A stretch of 39,945 nt of DNA. It comes from Ruminococcaceae bacterium UBA5413. GTDB lineage: Bacteria; Bacillota; Clostridia; Oscillospirales; Acutalibacteraceae. Shown piece by piece: positions 24,177 to 31,533 of the stretch; the stretch's first letter is position 1; every line of letters starts with the position of its first letter. The notes below the pieces were generated by a model. That model did no database searches, was not told the DNA's origin, and saw nothing but the letters and a program-made list of their open reading frames with translations. The DNA lies in the NCBI GenBank assembly GCA_002409585.1, contig DHNP01000033.1:43844-83788 (forward strand), in the 5' to 3' direction. The position numbers were made by a program, and so were the translations under genes.

Positions 24177-25986
24177 CGAGCTTTAAAACGCTCATAAACG
24201 CTTCCTGCGGTATGTCTACGGAGCCAAGCTTGCGCATACGCTTTTTGCCTTCCTTCTGCTTTTCGAGGAGCTTCTTTTTGCGCGAGATGTCGCCCCCGTA
24301 GCACTTGGCGAGTACGTCCTTGCGCATGGCTTTAACTGTTTCGCGCGCTATAATCCTGCCGCCGACGCACGCCTGTATGGGTACTTCGAAAAGCTGGCGC
24401 GGTATGTTCTCCTTAAGGTTCTGCGCCATCTTGCGGGCTTTTGCGTAAGCCCTGTCTTCATGGAGGATAAACGAGAGCGCGTCTACCGTTTCTCCGTTTA
24501 TAAGTATATCGAGCTTTACGAGCCTGCTCTCCCTGTAGCCTTTAAGTTCATAGTCAAGCGAGGCGTAACCGCGCGTGCGGCTTTTAAGCGCATCGAAAAA
24601 GTCATAGATTATTTCGTTAAGCGGCAGTTCGTAATGTACGTCGACGCGGTCCGCGTCAATATAATTCATATCTATGAAAGTCCCGCGCCTTTCCTGGCAG
24701 AGCTCCATTATGTTGCCGACGTAGTCCTTAGGGGTAAAAATATGCGCGTCTGTTATGGGCTCCTCGGCCCTTGCTATCTTTGACGGGTCGGGGTAATTTG
24801 TAGGGTTATCTATGGAAACAGTTGTTCCGTCGGTAAGCGTTATTTTATATATAACGCTCGGCGCTGTAGTTATGATGTCAAGCAGGTACTCGCGCTCAAG
24901 CCTTTCCTGCACTATCTCCATGTGCAGCAGGCCTAAAAAGCCGCACCGGAAGCCGAAGCCGAGCGCCGCGGACGTTTCAGGCTCAAAAGTGAGCGAGGCA
25001 TCGTTTAGCTGCAGCTTGTCAAGCGCATCGCGCAGGTCAGGGTACTTTGCGCCGTCCGCCGGGTATATGCCGCAGAAAACCATCGGCTGCGCAGGCCTGT
25101 AGCCCGGCAGCGGCTCCTTCGCCGGGTTGGATGAAAGCGTAACCGTGTCGCCTACGCGCGCCTGCCTTACGGCTTTTATAGAGGCGGCGATAACGCCGAC
25201 TTCCCCCGCTGAAAGCTCGCCCGACGGCTCAAAATGCGTCGCACGCATATAGCCGCACTCCGTAACGGTGAACTCGCCGCCCGTCGCCATCATGCGTATG
25301 ACGTCGCCCGTTTTTACTCGGCCGTCCATAACGCGCACGTGTATGACTACCCCTTTGTAATCGTCGTAATACGAGTCGAAAATAAGCGCCTTGAAAGGCG
25401 CGGCTTCGTCGCCGCCCGGCGGCGGCACGTGCTTAACTATCTGCTCCATGACCTTGCCGACGTTGGTGCCTAATTTCGCGGATATGCACGGCGCCTCATC
25501 CGCCGGTATGCCGATGACATCCTCTATTTCTCCGCGGACTTTTTCGGGCTGCGCGCCCGGAAGGTCGATTTTGTTTATTACCGGTATTATCTCAAGCCCG
25601 GCATCCGACGCAAGGTAAGTATTAGCGAGCGTCTGCGCCTCTATCCCCTGCGAAGCGTCCACCACGAGCACCGCGCCCTCGCATGCCGCGAGCGAGCGTG
25701 AAACCTCGTAGTTGAAGTCAACGTGGCCCGGGGTATCTATAAGGTTGAAAATGTAGTCGCAGCCGTCTTTTGCGCTGTAAACGAGCGTAACCGCGTGTGC
25801 TTTTATGGTTATGCCGCGTTCGCGCTCAAGGTCCATGTCGTCGAGTATCTGGTTTTCCATTTCGCGTATAGGCACGGATTTTGTAAGTTCGAGCATCCTG
25901 TCAGCTAAAGTGCTTTTCCCATGGTCTATATGCGCTATGATGCAAAAGTTCCTGATCCGTTCACGTCCGGATAGCAAAAGGCACAC
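24169..25986 (-). CDS. lepA: Elongation factor 4 (LepA)
   Basis: A 605-residue translational GTPase. The G domain has AHIDHGKST (P loop, residues 18-26), switch II DTPGHVDF and NKIDLPGA; EF-G-like domains II, III and V follow, then the LepA-specific C-terminal domain (YGGDISRKKKLLEKQKEGKKRM). It binds ribosomes and acts in back-translocation or initiation quality. The annotated GTG start has a weak ribosome-binding site; a TTG three codons later is possible. It lies 7 bp after the preceding small gene. Confidence 0.97.
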   Translation of the reverse strand: MCLLLSGRERIRNFCIIAHIDHGKSTLADRMLELTKSVPIREMENQILDDMDLERERGITIKAHAVTLVYSAKDGCDYIFNLIDTPGHVDFNYEVSRSLAACEGAVLVVDASQGIEAQTLANTYLASDAGLEIIPVINKIDLPGAQPEKVRGEIEDVIGIPADEAPCISAKLGTNVGKVMEQIVKHVPPPGGDEAAPFKALIFDSYYDDYKGVVIHVRVMDGRVKTGDVIRMMATGGEFTVTECGYMRATHFEPSGELSAGEVGVIAASIKAVRQARVGDTVTLSSNPAKEPLPGYRPAQPMVFCGIYPADGAKYPDLRDALDKLQLNDASLTFEPETSAALGFGFRCGFLGLLHMEIVQERLEREYLLDIITTAPSVIYKITLTDGTTVSIDNPTNYPDPSKIARAEEPITDAHIFTPKDYVGNIMELCQERRGTFIDMNYIDADRVDVHYELPLNEIIYDFFDALKSRTRGYASLDYELKGYRESRLVKLDILINGETVDALSFILHEDRAYAKARKMAQNLKENIPRQLFEVPIQACVGGRIIARETVKAMRKDVLAKCYGGDISRKKKLLEKQKEGKKRMRKLGSVDIPQEAFMSVLKLDE

Positions 25987-25993
25987 CTGGCTT

Positions 25994-26311
25994 TCACTTT
26001 AAAATTATTTTACTTCCCCGCCGCCATGATTGCCGTACTATGCCGGCAATCATGGCGGCACATTTTTCGCGCGCCCCGTATGGCACGTAAAAGCGGTAGG
26101 TTTCAAACCGCGTACCCGCGTTCAGCGTGACGGCGGCGCCGAGGGTTCCGCGCCTTTCGAAAGGCACGCCGCTTTCCCTCAGTATGGGCTCTATCATGTC
26201 GGCGTGCAGGCGGTCCGTTTCCGCAATAAGGAACGGTTCGCCTGCGCCAGGTTCTTTTTCACGGGTTTTCCGCGGCCTGCCGCCCGTTTTCCGTTTAAAC
26301 ATTCCAAACAT
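25994..26311 (-). CDS. DUF2007-like small protein
   Basis: A 105-residue protein with a basic N-terminal stretch (residues 1-25) and a small alpha/beta domain resembling DUF2007, a putative PII-like signal-transducing fold (EPFLIAETDRLHADMIEPILRESGVPFERR, then a VPYGAREKCAAMIAGI helix). It is between the Ser/Thr-rich membrane protein gene (11 bp away) and lepA (7 bp away), so it is probably in the same transcript. Function unknown; the family assignment is moderate. Confidence 0.65.
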   Translation of the reverse strand: MFGMFKRKTGGRPRKTREKEPGAGEPFLIAETDRLHADMIEPILRESGVPFERRGTLGAAVTLNAGTRFETYRFYVPYGAREKCAAMIAGIVRQSWRRGSKIILK

Positions 26312-26322
26312 AACGCTGTTTT

Positions 26323-26952
26323 TCAGTAGCGGTCGATGTTGCGGTAGTACTTGTCGTTAAGCAGATGCTTTTTCCTGCGTTTCTGCCTGTGGTAGCGCTT
26401 GCGTCCCGGCCCGCGCGGAGGGCGGCGGTTGCTTAGAAGCACTATGATTATAACGAGTACCCCCAGAATAATGCACGCCCATGAGATGACGCCTATCCAG
26501 TTTGTACGCATGTTCTCTTCAGTATTGCCGGCGGCAGAGCTGAGAAAGTCGTCGTCCGGCAGGCTCCCCACGCTTGGCAGTGAGACCGAGGATGACGCTT
26601 CAGGCAGTGAAATGGACGAGCTTTCAGACGACACTTCACTTGAAACGGCGGAGGAGGACGTTTGTTTAACCGTCTTTTTCGGCCGCTTGCTTGCCTTTGA
26701 AGACGGCTTCGACGTTGACGGCGGCGGCTCGGAGCTTGGGGCGCTCGTTTCCGCGGGAGTGCTTGTGTCCGCAGCCGCGGGCGTGTCCGCCGGCGTGGTT
26801 ACAGGTTCGGTGCTTGTTTCCTGCGTCTGCTGGGCGGGTTCTTGCTGCGCCTGGGTGTCGGTTTCGCCATGGGCATATATATTTATTACACATGACGTGA
26901 ATAATAATGTCAAAGTTAGGATTAGTGGCAGCAGTTTCTTTTTACGGTTCAT
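26323..26952 (-). CDS. Secreted/membrane protein with Ser/Thr/Pro-rich linker
   Basis: A 209-residue protein. It has a signal peptide (KKLLPLILTLTLLFTSCVINIYAHG), a long low-complexity extracellular stretch of Gln/Thr/Pro then Ser/Lys/Pro (about 30-150), one transmembrane helix near residues 158-180 (ISWACIILGVLVIIIVLL) and a very basic C-terminal tail (RRPPRGPGRKRYHRQKRRKKH). Type I topology is likely. No family is recognised. The linker resembles O-glycosylated or wall-spanning spacers. Confidence 0.7.
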   Translation of the reverse strand: MNRKKKLLPLILTLTLLFTSCVINIYAHGETDTQAQQEPAQQTQETSTEPVTTPADTPAAADTSTPAETSAPSSEPPPSTSKPSSKASKRPKKTVKQTSSSAVSSEVSSESSSISLPEASSSVSLPSVGSLPDDDFLSSAAGNTEENMRTNWIGVISWACIILGVLVIIIVLLSNRRPPRGPGRKRYHRQKRRKKHLLNDKYYRNIDRY

Positions 26953-27097
26953 CAGAAAGCCCTCCGTATTTCAATAACTGACCGCTGGACCCGGTTCTGT
27001 ACGGCGCCGGGCCGGAATATTGTAACGGTATTTTATATTTTATTTAATAGAATAAATAATAAAAACGGTCTATGTTAAAATCGCCGCAGCGTAAAAT

Positions 27098-27310
27098 TCA
27101 GTTTATAAAAATATTATACCATATTTCAAAGCCATTGCAAGATAAGTCTAAATTTTTGCCGGTAATTTGGTATATAAGTGTCTTGCCGTCGCCAAAACCT
27201 ATTTTTCGGGAGTAATAGTCGACTACAGCAAGGCCGTAAAGCAGCGCAGCGGCGCAGAGCGTGCAGAAAAACGACGTCCAGAAAATGCGCGCGTCCCTGT
27301 TTGTTTTCAT
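27098..27310 (-). CDS. Small membrane protein next to spoIIP
   Basis: A 70-residue predicted protein with one hydrophobic helix (FFCTLCAAALLYGLAVVDYY, about residues 14-33) flanked by a basic N-terminus. It lies 47 bp downstream of spoIIP on the same strand with GGAAG before the ATG. Homologues next to spoIIP or gpr are plausible but not confirmed. Function unknown. Confidence 0.6.
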   Translation of the reverse strand: MKTNRDARIFWTSFFCTLCAAALLYGLAVVDYYSRKIGFGDGKTLIYQITGKNLDLSCNGFEIWYNIFIN

Positions 27311-27357
27311 TACTTTTGCACTTCCGTTTTAATTGGATTTAAACGCGGCCGCATTAT

Positions 27358-28440
27358 TTAATTAAGGCCGTTCAGCACCCCGGCGAGCGCTTTTCCCAAA
27401 AGGGTGCCGGAGTACTCCGCTTCGTCAAGCGTGTTGGCCTCGGTACCGACCTCTATAAGCAGCGAGCCCTTGGTAAGGTCTTCATTGTACCGGCGCGGGC
27501 AGAAGCTTAGCGGGCGTATAAGGCCGGAGTACTTGCCGCTTACTTCTTTTTGGAACCTGAGTGCGAGGCGCAGGTTGTACTCCCAGTTAGGGAAGCCGAG
27601 GCTCCCAGTGTCGTCGCAGCCGCTTATTATCATTATCTGCGCAGCCTTGCGCCCGTCTACGACTACTGTCGGTTTAAGCTTAGTTCCGTCCGAGCGATGC
27701 ATAGCGTCGCGGTGTATGTCGAGCGTAACCTGTATGCCGGGATATTTTTTGAGATAATTTTCTACTGTAACTTTTGAACGGTCATACGAGCCGTCGTAAG
27801 CCGGGTAGTCGTGGTAAGTAGTGTCATGCAGCACGTTTATGCCGGCGCTTTGCAGTTGTTTGGCGATTTGGTCGCCAACGGCGCAGACGCTGCGCGTTTT
27901 GTCGGTGGTACGCGTGTCGCCCGAAAACGCCTCGGTAGTGTGCGTATGGTAAATAAGCACCTGCGGGCCGCTGTCTTTTTTGATTTTTACGGCCGGCGCG
28001 GCTTTAAGTTCATTTTCTATATTAACTGAATGGTTTTTGTTAGAGTTTTTTACATATACGCTTCCGTAATGGTCGCCGGAGTCCATTATCTGCATTTCAA
28101 GTACGTTTCCGGCAAGCTGCGATGAAACGGCCGCCGAAGACGTGCCGGAAGAAGACGGCTGCCGTGAACTCTGCACCGTTTCAGAAGAAGTGCTTTCCGT
28201 GCGTTTATTTCCAGACGATGAGCTGCCCGTAACCGGCGACGAAGCGTCCTGCGCGGTGCCGTCCTGCTCGTCGTCGCTTAAAAAGTCGGCGGCCGTACCC
28301 TGCGGCAAAATGAAACACGCCGCCGCCACCGCGGCGTTTTGGCCGGTACTGCCAGGCAGCCTTACCGCTACGCACGCAACGGCAGCCACAAGAAGGGCAA
28401 CAGAAAGCACAACCGTAAATTTTTCTTTCCCGTTCTTCAT
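27358..28440 (-). CDS. spoIIP: Stage II sporulation protein P
   Basis: About 360 residues: an N-terminal membrane anchor (about 9-28), a Ser/Thr-rich linker to about 110, and the SpoIIP amidase/endopeptidase domain. Active-site motifs are present: VLIYHTHTTEAFS (His and Glu ligands), VTLDIHRDA and the C-terminal SLLIEVGTEANT. SpoIIP cleaves peptidoglycan with SpoIID and SpoIIM during engulfment. The start at 28440 (MKNGKEKF) follows GGGGGAG at short spacing; in-frame starts at 28452 and 28470 are alternatives. Its place upstream of lepA/hemW matches other Clostridia. Confidence 0.93.
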   Translation of the reverse strand: MKNGKEKFTVVLSVALLVAAVACVAVRLPGSTGQNAAVAAACFILPQGTAADFLSDDEQDGTAQDASSPVTGSSSSGNKRTESTSSETVQSSRQPSSSGTSSAAVSSQLAGNVLEMQIMDSGDHYGSVYVKNSNKNHSVNIENELKAAPAVKIKKDSGPQVLIYHTHTTEAFSGDTRTTDKTRSVCAVGDQIAKQLQSAGINVLHDTTYHDYPAYDGSYDRSKVTVENYLKKYPGIQVTLDIHRDAMHRSDGTKLKPTVVVDGRKAAQIMIISGCDDTGSLGFPNWEYNLRLALRFQKEVSGKYSGLIRPLSFCPRRYNEDLTKGSLLIEVGTEANTLDEAEYSGTLLGKALAGVLNGLN

Positions 28441-28470
28441 ATTCTCCCCCATTGCTCCGGACTTATCCAA

Positions 28471-28718
28471 AAAGCGGTCCTGAAATCAGCCTTGAGCTGC
28501 TTACCCTTAATTATTATGCCGCCGTAACGGGATTGATGTTGCATAAAGCCAGCGCATATCTCCGTTAAGTTTTTATTAATTAATTTTACCCGCATTTTAA
28601 CTTGGAAATTAACTATCGAAAAAGCGCGAAAAAGCTTGATTTTTCATACATAAAAAGCCCTTGGCATCGGACGCATTTTATACAAAGGGGAGATTCTTTT
28701 TAAAAGGCTGTTTTTGTG
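28471..28718. other. Intergenic region upstream of spoIIP
   Basis: AT-rich sequence between the spoIIP start and the small-RNA promoter. It should contain the spoIIP promoter (in relatives, a sigma-E type), but no convincing -35/-10 pair was identified. No open reading frame is supported. Confidence 0.4.
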
Positions 28719-28747
28719 TTGACATAACGTAAACGCCGCCATATAAT
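28719..28747 (+). promoter_or_regulatory. Perfect consensus sigma-A promoter
   Basis: TTGACA (28719-28724), exactly 17 nt, TATAAT (28742-28747). It drives no protein gene: the transcript would end at the strong terminator at 28839-28872, supporting a small-RNA gene. Confidence 0.85.
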
Positions 28748-28753
28748 AAAATC

Positions 28754-28872
28754 AGTCAGAGGGTAAAATTAATTTATGATTACAAGATAAGTGGCAAAGA
28801 CAGCCACGCCTTTTCAATACAACTCCTCCCCAAAAAAACAAAAACCGGCTCAAAGCCGGTTTTTGTTTTTTT
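28754..28872 (+). ncRNA. Candidate small RNA with C-rich, SD-complementary region
   Basis: About 119 nt between a perfect sigma-A promoter and a strong terminator. Inside are a short hairpin (GTGGC with GCCAC, 28791-28807) and an unpaired CU-rich run CAACTCCTCCCC (28820-28831) followed by A-rich sequence. The only ATG frame is four codons with no proper ribosome-binding site. CUCCUCC is complementary to GGAGG, suggesting an antisense regulator of translation. It shares its plan with the candidate RNA at 16797-16925. Not assigned to a named family. Confidence 0.68.
28839..28872 (+). terminator. Strong intrinsic terminator of the small RNA
   Basis: CAAAAACCGGCT pairs with AGCCGGTTTTTG around a 3-nt loop (CAA), followed by TTTTTTT. 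About 12 bp of stem. Confidence 0.92.
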
Positions 28873-28928
28873 ATACTGTCTGGCGCGCAAAACGCTGTAA
28901 GTGAAAAAAGCTCACTTTCATTTTATTT

Positions 28929-28959
28929 CCTGTAAAAAACAGTATAATATAATTACAGG
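28929..28959 (+). promoter_or_regulatory. Inverted repeat over a -10 box
   Basis: CCTGTAA (28929-28935) and TTACAGG (28953-28959) flank a TATAAT (28943-28948) upstream of the dockerin-like gene. The arrangement suggests an operator overlapping the promoter; no good -35 box is seen. The regulator is unknown. Confidence 0.45.
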
Positions 28960-29013
28960 CGCGAACTATGTCGTATAATGTCCTCCGCCTTAAAAACGTC
29001 AGGGGAGCGGGCC

Positions 29014-29865
29014 ATGCAAGATTTACATTTAAAAAAATATATGCCTTTAATCATACTGGCGGCTGTTTTCTTAGCCTGCATACCTTTTTCAATATACGGT
29101 GCGGCATACCAAAGCGGCGAAGCTCAAAGCCCAGCCTGGTACGCGTCCGGAGAAACCGCCGATTATATCTTTGCGAAAGGCACTACTGTAAGCATGCTGC
29201 AAAAAGAACTCGATGCGCAGCCGAGCGGGCTTACAGTTGCCGTTTTTACGGCCGACGGCAGCGAAAAAGCTGAAGGTGAGCTTGAAGACGGGGACATAGT
29301 GCAGACTCTCGACGAAGACGAAAACATCCTCAGCACCGTCACGGCGGTAATAAAGCAGGAAGAAGAAAGTTCATCAAGCGCGGGCGACGACAGCCCTTCA
29401 TCCGACAAAAGCGGGCAGGATGAGCCTTCCTCTTCAGCCGGTGAAGACACCGGCCTGCCTGAAGACGGCACGTACTACATACTTAACGCCGGAACGTCCG
29501 TAGACGATATATCCGAAAATATATATGAAAAATCAGGCCGCGGCGATTTCGAAATAAAAATCAAAGCGCGCGGCGGCAGGTGGAAGCAGAGCGGGCTTTT
29601 ATGCACCGGCGATACCCTTGAGATCATATCCGGTGACGGCGAAAATGTCTGCGAAGCCGATATCGTCGTTTTGGGCGATCTCACCGGCTGCGGTGACATC
29701 ACCGCCAAAAGCTGTGACCTCATGTACAGCTACCTCTCGTTTGACAAGGACCTTACCGGCGGCACCCTCGCTGCCGCGGATATGGATCGCGACGGTGAAG
29801 TAGACACAAGCGACCTGCTGCTTATGAAGCGCGCCCTGTGGGAAAATTCCCAGCAAAGCAGCTGA
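29014..29865 (+). CDS. Membrane-anchored dockerin-like protein
   Basis: A 283-residue protein: an N-terminal membrane anchor (about 8-27), an extracellular domain (to about 115), an acidic Ser-rich linker (to about 150), a second domain of similar plan (INAGTSVDDISENIYEK to about 225), and a C-terminal dockerin type I-like pair of Ca-binding loops (GDLTGCGDITAKSCD and ADMDRDGEVDTSDLLLMKRAL). In the first loop the usual Asn/Asp at the third ligand position is Cys. Dockerin modules bind cohesins in cellulosomes and related complexes. The ATG at 29014 is set by AGGGGAG six bases upstream. Partner and role unknown. Confidence 0.78.
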   Translation: MQDLHLKKYMPLIILAAVFLACIPFSIYGAAYQSGEAQSPAWYASGETADYIFAKGTTVSMLQKELDAQPSGLTVAVFTADGSEKAEGELEDGDIVQTLDEDENILSTVTAVIKQEEESSSSAGDDSPSSDKSGQDEPSSSAGEDTGLPEDGTYYILNAGTSVDDISENIYEKSGRGDFEIKIKARGGRWKQSGLLCTGDTLEIISGDGENVCEADIVVLGDLTGCGDITAKSCDLMYSYLSFDKDLTGGTLAAADMDRDGEVDTSDLLLMKRALWENSQQSS

Positions 29866-29900
29866 CCCGCCGCGCTTTAACAGCAAAGCCGCTTTTACGG

Positions 29901-29928
29901 GCCGGGCATTCCGGCATTTTTATTTTTC
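29901..29928 (+). terminator. Terminator of the dockerin-like gene
   Basis: GCCGG - 5 nt - CCGGC (29901-29915) followed by ATTTTTATTTTT, 36 bp beyond the stop. Confidence 0.75.
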
Positions 29929-29952
29929 AGGCGGTTTTCTTTGTCCGCCGTA

Positions 29953-29981
29953 TTGATTTTTAACTATATCTATTATATAAT
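29953..29981 (+). promoter_or_regulatory. Promoter of tRNA-Leu
   Basis: TTGATT (29953-29958), 17 nt, TATAAT (29976-29981), ending 12 bp before the tRNA. Confidence 0.75.
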
Positions 29982-29993
29982 AAATAGCGTTGC

Positions 29994-30080
29994 GCCGGTG
30001 TGTTGGAATTGGCAGACGAGACAGACTCAAAATCTGTTGTCCGCAAGGGCGTGTGGGTTCGAGTCCCACCACCGGCACCA
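29994..30080 (+). tRNA. tRNA-Leu (anticodon CAA)
   Basis: An 87-nt class II tRNA with encoded CCA. The acceptor stem is GCCGGTG with CACCGGC; the anticodon stem ACAGA/TCTGT encloses loop CTCAAAA, giving anticodon CAA (codon UUG); there is a long variable arm and a GGTTCGAGTCC T arm. Base composition and codon use change right after it, and mobile-element genes follow, so its 3' end is the likely attachment site of an integrated element. Confidence 0.95.
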
Positions 30081-30136
30081 GAAGATTAGGTCAAAATAGA
30101 TACAGGGCTGAAAAAGCCAGTGTTTATGCGGCCTGA

Positions 30137-30175
30137 CGGGGGTTTTGAATGAAAAATTCAAGACCCTCGTTTTTT
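30137..30175 (+). terminator. First leader terminator of the element
   Basis: A 14-bp stem with two G-U pairs (CGGGGGTTTTGAAT with ATTCAAGACCCTCG, 30137-30169) followed by TTTTTT. It is the first terminator after tRNA-Leu. Confidence 0.85.
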
Positions 30176-30182
30176 ATAGATG

Positions 30183-30212
30183 CACCCTGCTTTTTAACAA
30201 GAAAGCGGGGTG
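30183..30212 (+). terminator. Second leader hairpin
   Basis: CACCCTGCTTT pairs with AAAGCGGGGTG, followed by TTTCTCGTTTT. The T tract is interrupted, so it may be a weaker terminator. Confidence 0.6.
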
Positions 30213-30281
30213 TTTCTCGTTTTGGCCGGAATCAGTCCGGCAAACAATTAAATAAAGCCAATACCCTACAGGGCAATTTTG

Positions 30282-30327
30282 AAGCGGCTGTGTTCTTCGT
30301 AACTGAAAAACACAGCCGCTTTTTTTG
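30282..30327 (+). terminator. Third leader terminator, just before the first element gene
   Basis: AAGCGGCTGTGTT pairs with AACACAGCCGCTT, followed by seven or more Ts. It ends only about 33 bp before the ATG at 30361, leaving little or no room for a promoter downstream of it. Confidence 0.9.
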
Positions 30328-30360
30328 CGCCCAAAATCAAAATGAAAGGATGGATACACC

Positions 30361-30879
30361 ATGAAAAATGAACTACAGACCCTGCGGTTATTCAGCCCTC
30401 TCTTCCCCCATATCTACAGGAAGAACGAATGGGGCGATCTTGACGATTACCGGGAGGATTTAACTGCCGGTGAGATTTTAGAATATGAGGATAAAATCCT
30501 TGCCCTCATTCAGAAAGAAAAACTCCCCAATGAGGGCGAGCGTGGCCTCGCCGTTTACCTTGATGACGATCTCAGCCGAAAGGTACACAGCATTAACCCG
30601 ACTGTTGAGGAATGGAACGGCGAGCTGTGGGGTGTGACCGAAGTGCAAACCCACGGCACGCTTTCTGCCTCTGAGCTTGCGGAGCTGACAGAATGGCTCT
30701 CTTCTCAATTTAGTGATGGCTGGGGCGAGGGGCTGGAGCAGCGGGAAATCAAAGTGGAGGACGGTGAGCTGTATCTTAGCTTTTGGGATAGCAGCGACCG
30801 CTTCCTTATCAAGCCGGAGGATGAGCTGAAAGGCAGCCAGTCCTTCGGCTTCGGCATGACGATGGGAGGAATGCGCTAA
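30361..30879 (+). CDS. Element accessory protein of unknown function
   Basis: A 172-residue acidic soluble protein with no transmembrane segment or signal peptide. The family is not recognised with certainty; it resembles uncharacterised proteins that accompany Dam, YodL and SpoVG genes in Firmicutes conjugative elements. The middle (GELWGVTEVQTHGTLSASELAELTEWLSSQFSDGWGEGLEQ) looks like a compact alpha/beta fold. AAAGGATGG precedes the ATG. Its stop overlaps the next gene's ATG (TAATG). It lies just after a strong terminator. Confidence 0.75.
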   Translation: MKNELQTLRLFSPLFPHIYRKNEWGDLDDYREDLTAGEILEYEDKILALIQKEKLPNEGERGLAVYLDDDLSRKVHSINPTVEEWNGELWGVTEVQTHGTLSASELAELTEWLSSQFSDGWGEGLEQREIKVEDGELYLSFWDSSDRFLIKPEDELKGSQSFGFGMTMGGMR

Positions 30880-31469
30880 TGCCAAATCATGTAACCAATA
30901 TTTTAAGAGTATCCGGCGATCCGGAAAAGGTCAGGGTTATGTTCGAAGCCATTAAGGATGATAAGATCGGCCTCGGCAGTATTGACTTCAACAAAATTAT
31001 CCCCATGCCTGCGCATATATTTCGTGGCAATCTTGGTATGGCCGAGCGTGAGAAGTACGGAAAAGATAACTGGTATGACTGGTCAATTTCCAATTGGGGA
31101 ACCAAGTGGAACAGCTACGGCTACGATGGTGCATGTACCCCGCAGGACTTTGACGGCGAGCACATTGAGTTCCAAACCGCATGGAGCCGTGCCGATCCGG
31201 TGATCCGCACACTTGCCGAACAGTACCCCGATCTCTCCTTTGAATATCTGTGGGCAGATGAAGATTTCGGGTATAACACAGGAAAAAAGGAATATGAAAA
31301 CGGCGAGGAAATGTTCTGTGATATCCCTCCCGGGGGCTCCAAGGAAGCGCTGGAGATGGCGGCTGAGGTTCACGATGTGGATTTGGCCGATGAGGGCTAC
31401 CTGTACAATGAGAAAACCGGCGAATATGAATATCATAGTCCAGACGAGTCGATGTCACTGAAAATGTAG
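30879..31469 (+). CDS. Api92-like/DUF1281 ferredoxin-like protein
   Basis: A 196-residue protein opening with MPNHVTNILRVSGDPEKV, the hallmark of the Api92-like (DUF1281, YubB-type ferredoxin-like) family found on phages, plasmids and conjugative elements. A Trp/Tyr-rich middle (NWYDWSISNWGTKWNSYGY) is also typical. The molecular role is unknown. It overlaps the upstream stop by one base. A terminator hairpin begins within its last codons. Confidence 0.83.
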   Translation: MPNHVTNILRVSGDPEKVRVMFEAIKDDKIGLGSIDFNKIIPMPAHIFRGNLGMAEREKYGKDNWYDWSISNWGTKWNSYGYDGACTPQDFDGEHIEFQTAWSRADPVIRTLAEQYPDLSFEYLWADEDFGYNTGKKEYENGEEMFCDIPPGGSKEALEMAAEVHDVDLADEGYLYNEKTGEYEYHSPDESMSLKM

Positions 31470-31491
31470 TGACTATCGGCTCTTTTTTCTT
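31446..31491 (+). terminator. Intrinsic terminator overlapping the Api92-like stop codon
   Basis: GAGTCGAT and TCACT pair with AGTGA and ATCGGCTC, followed by TTTTTTC. It ends about 22 bp before the start region of the methylase gene, so that gene must be transcribed either by read-through or from a promoter overlapping the terminator. Confidence 0.85.
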
Positions 31492-31533
31492 TCCAGAGGG
31501 AGGTGATGGAATATCAATAGCTTTATCAGCTGG

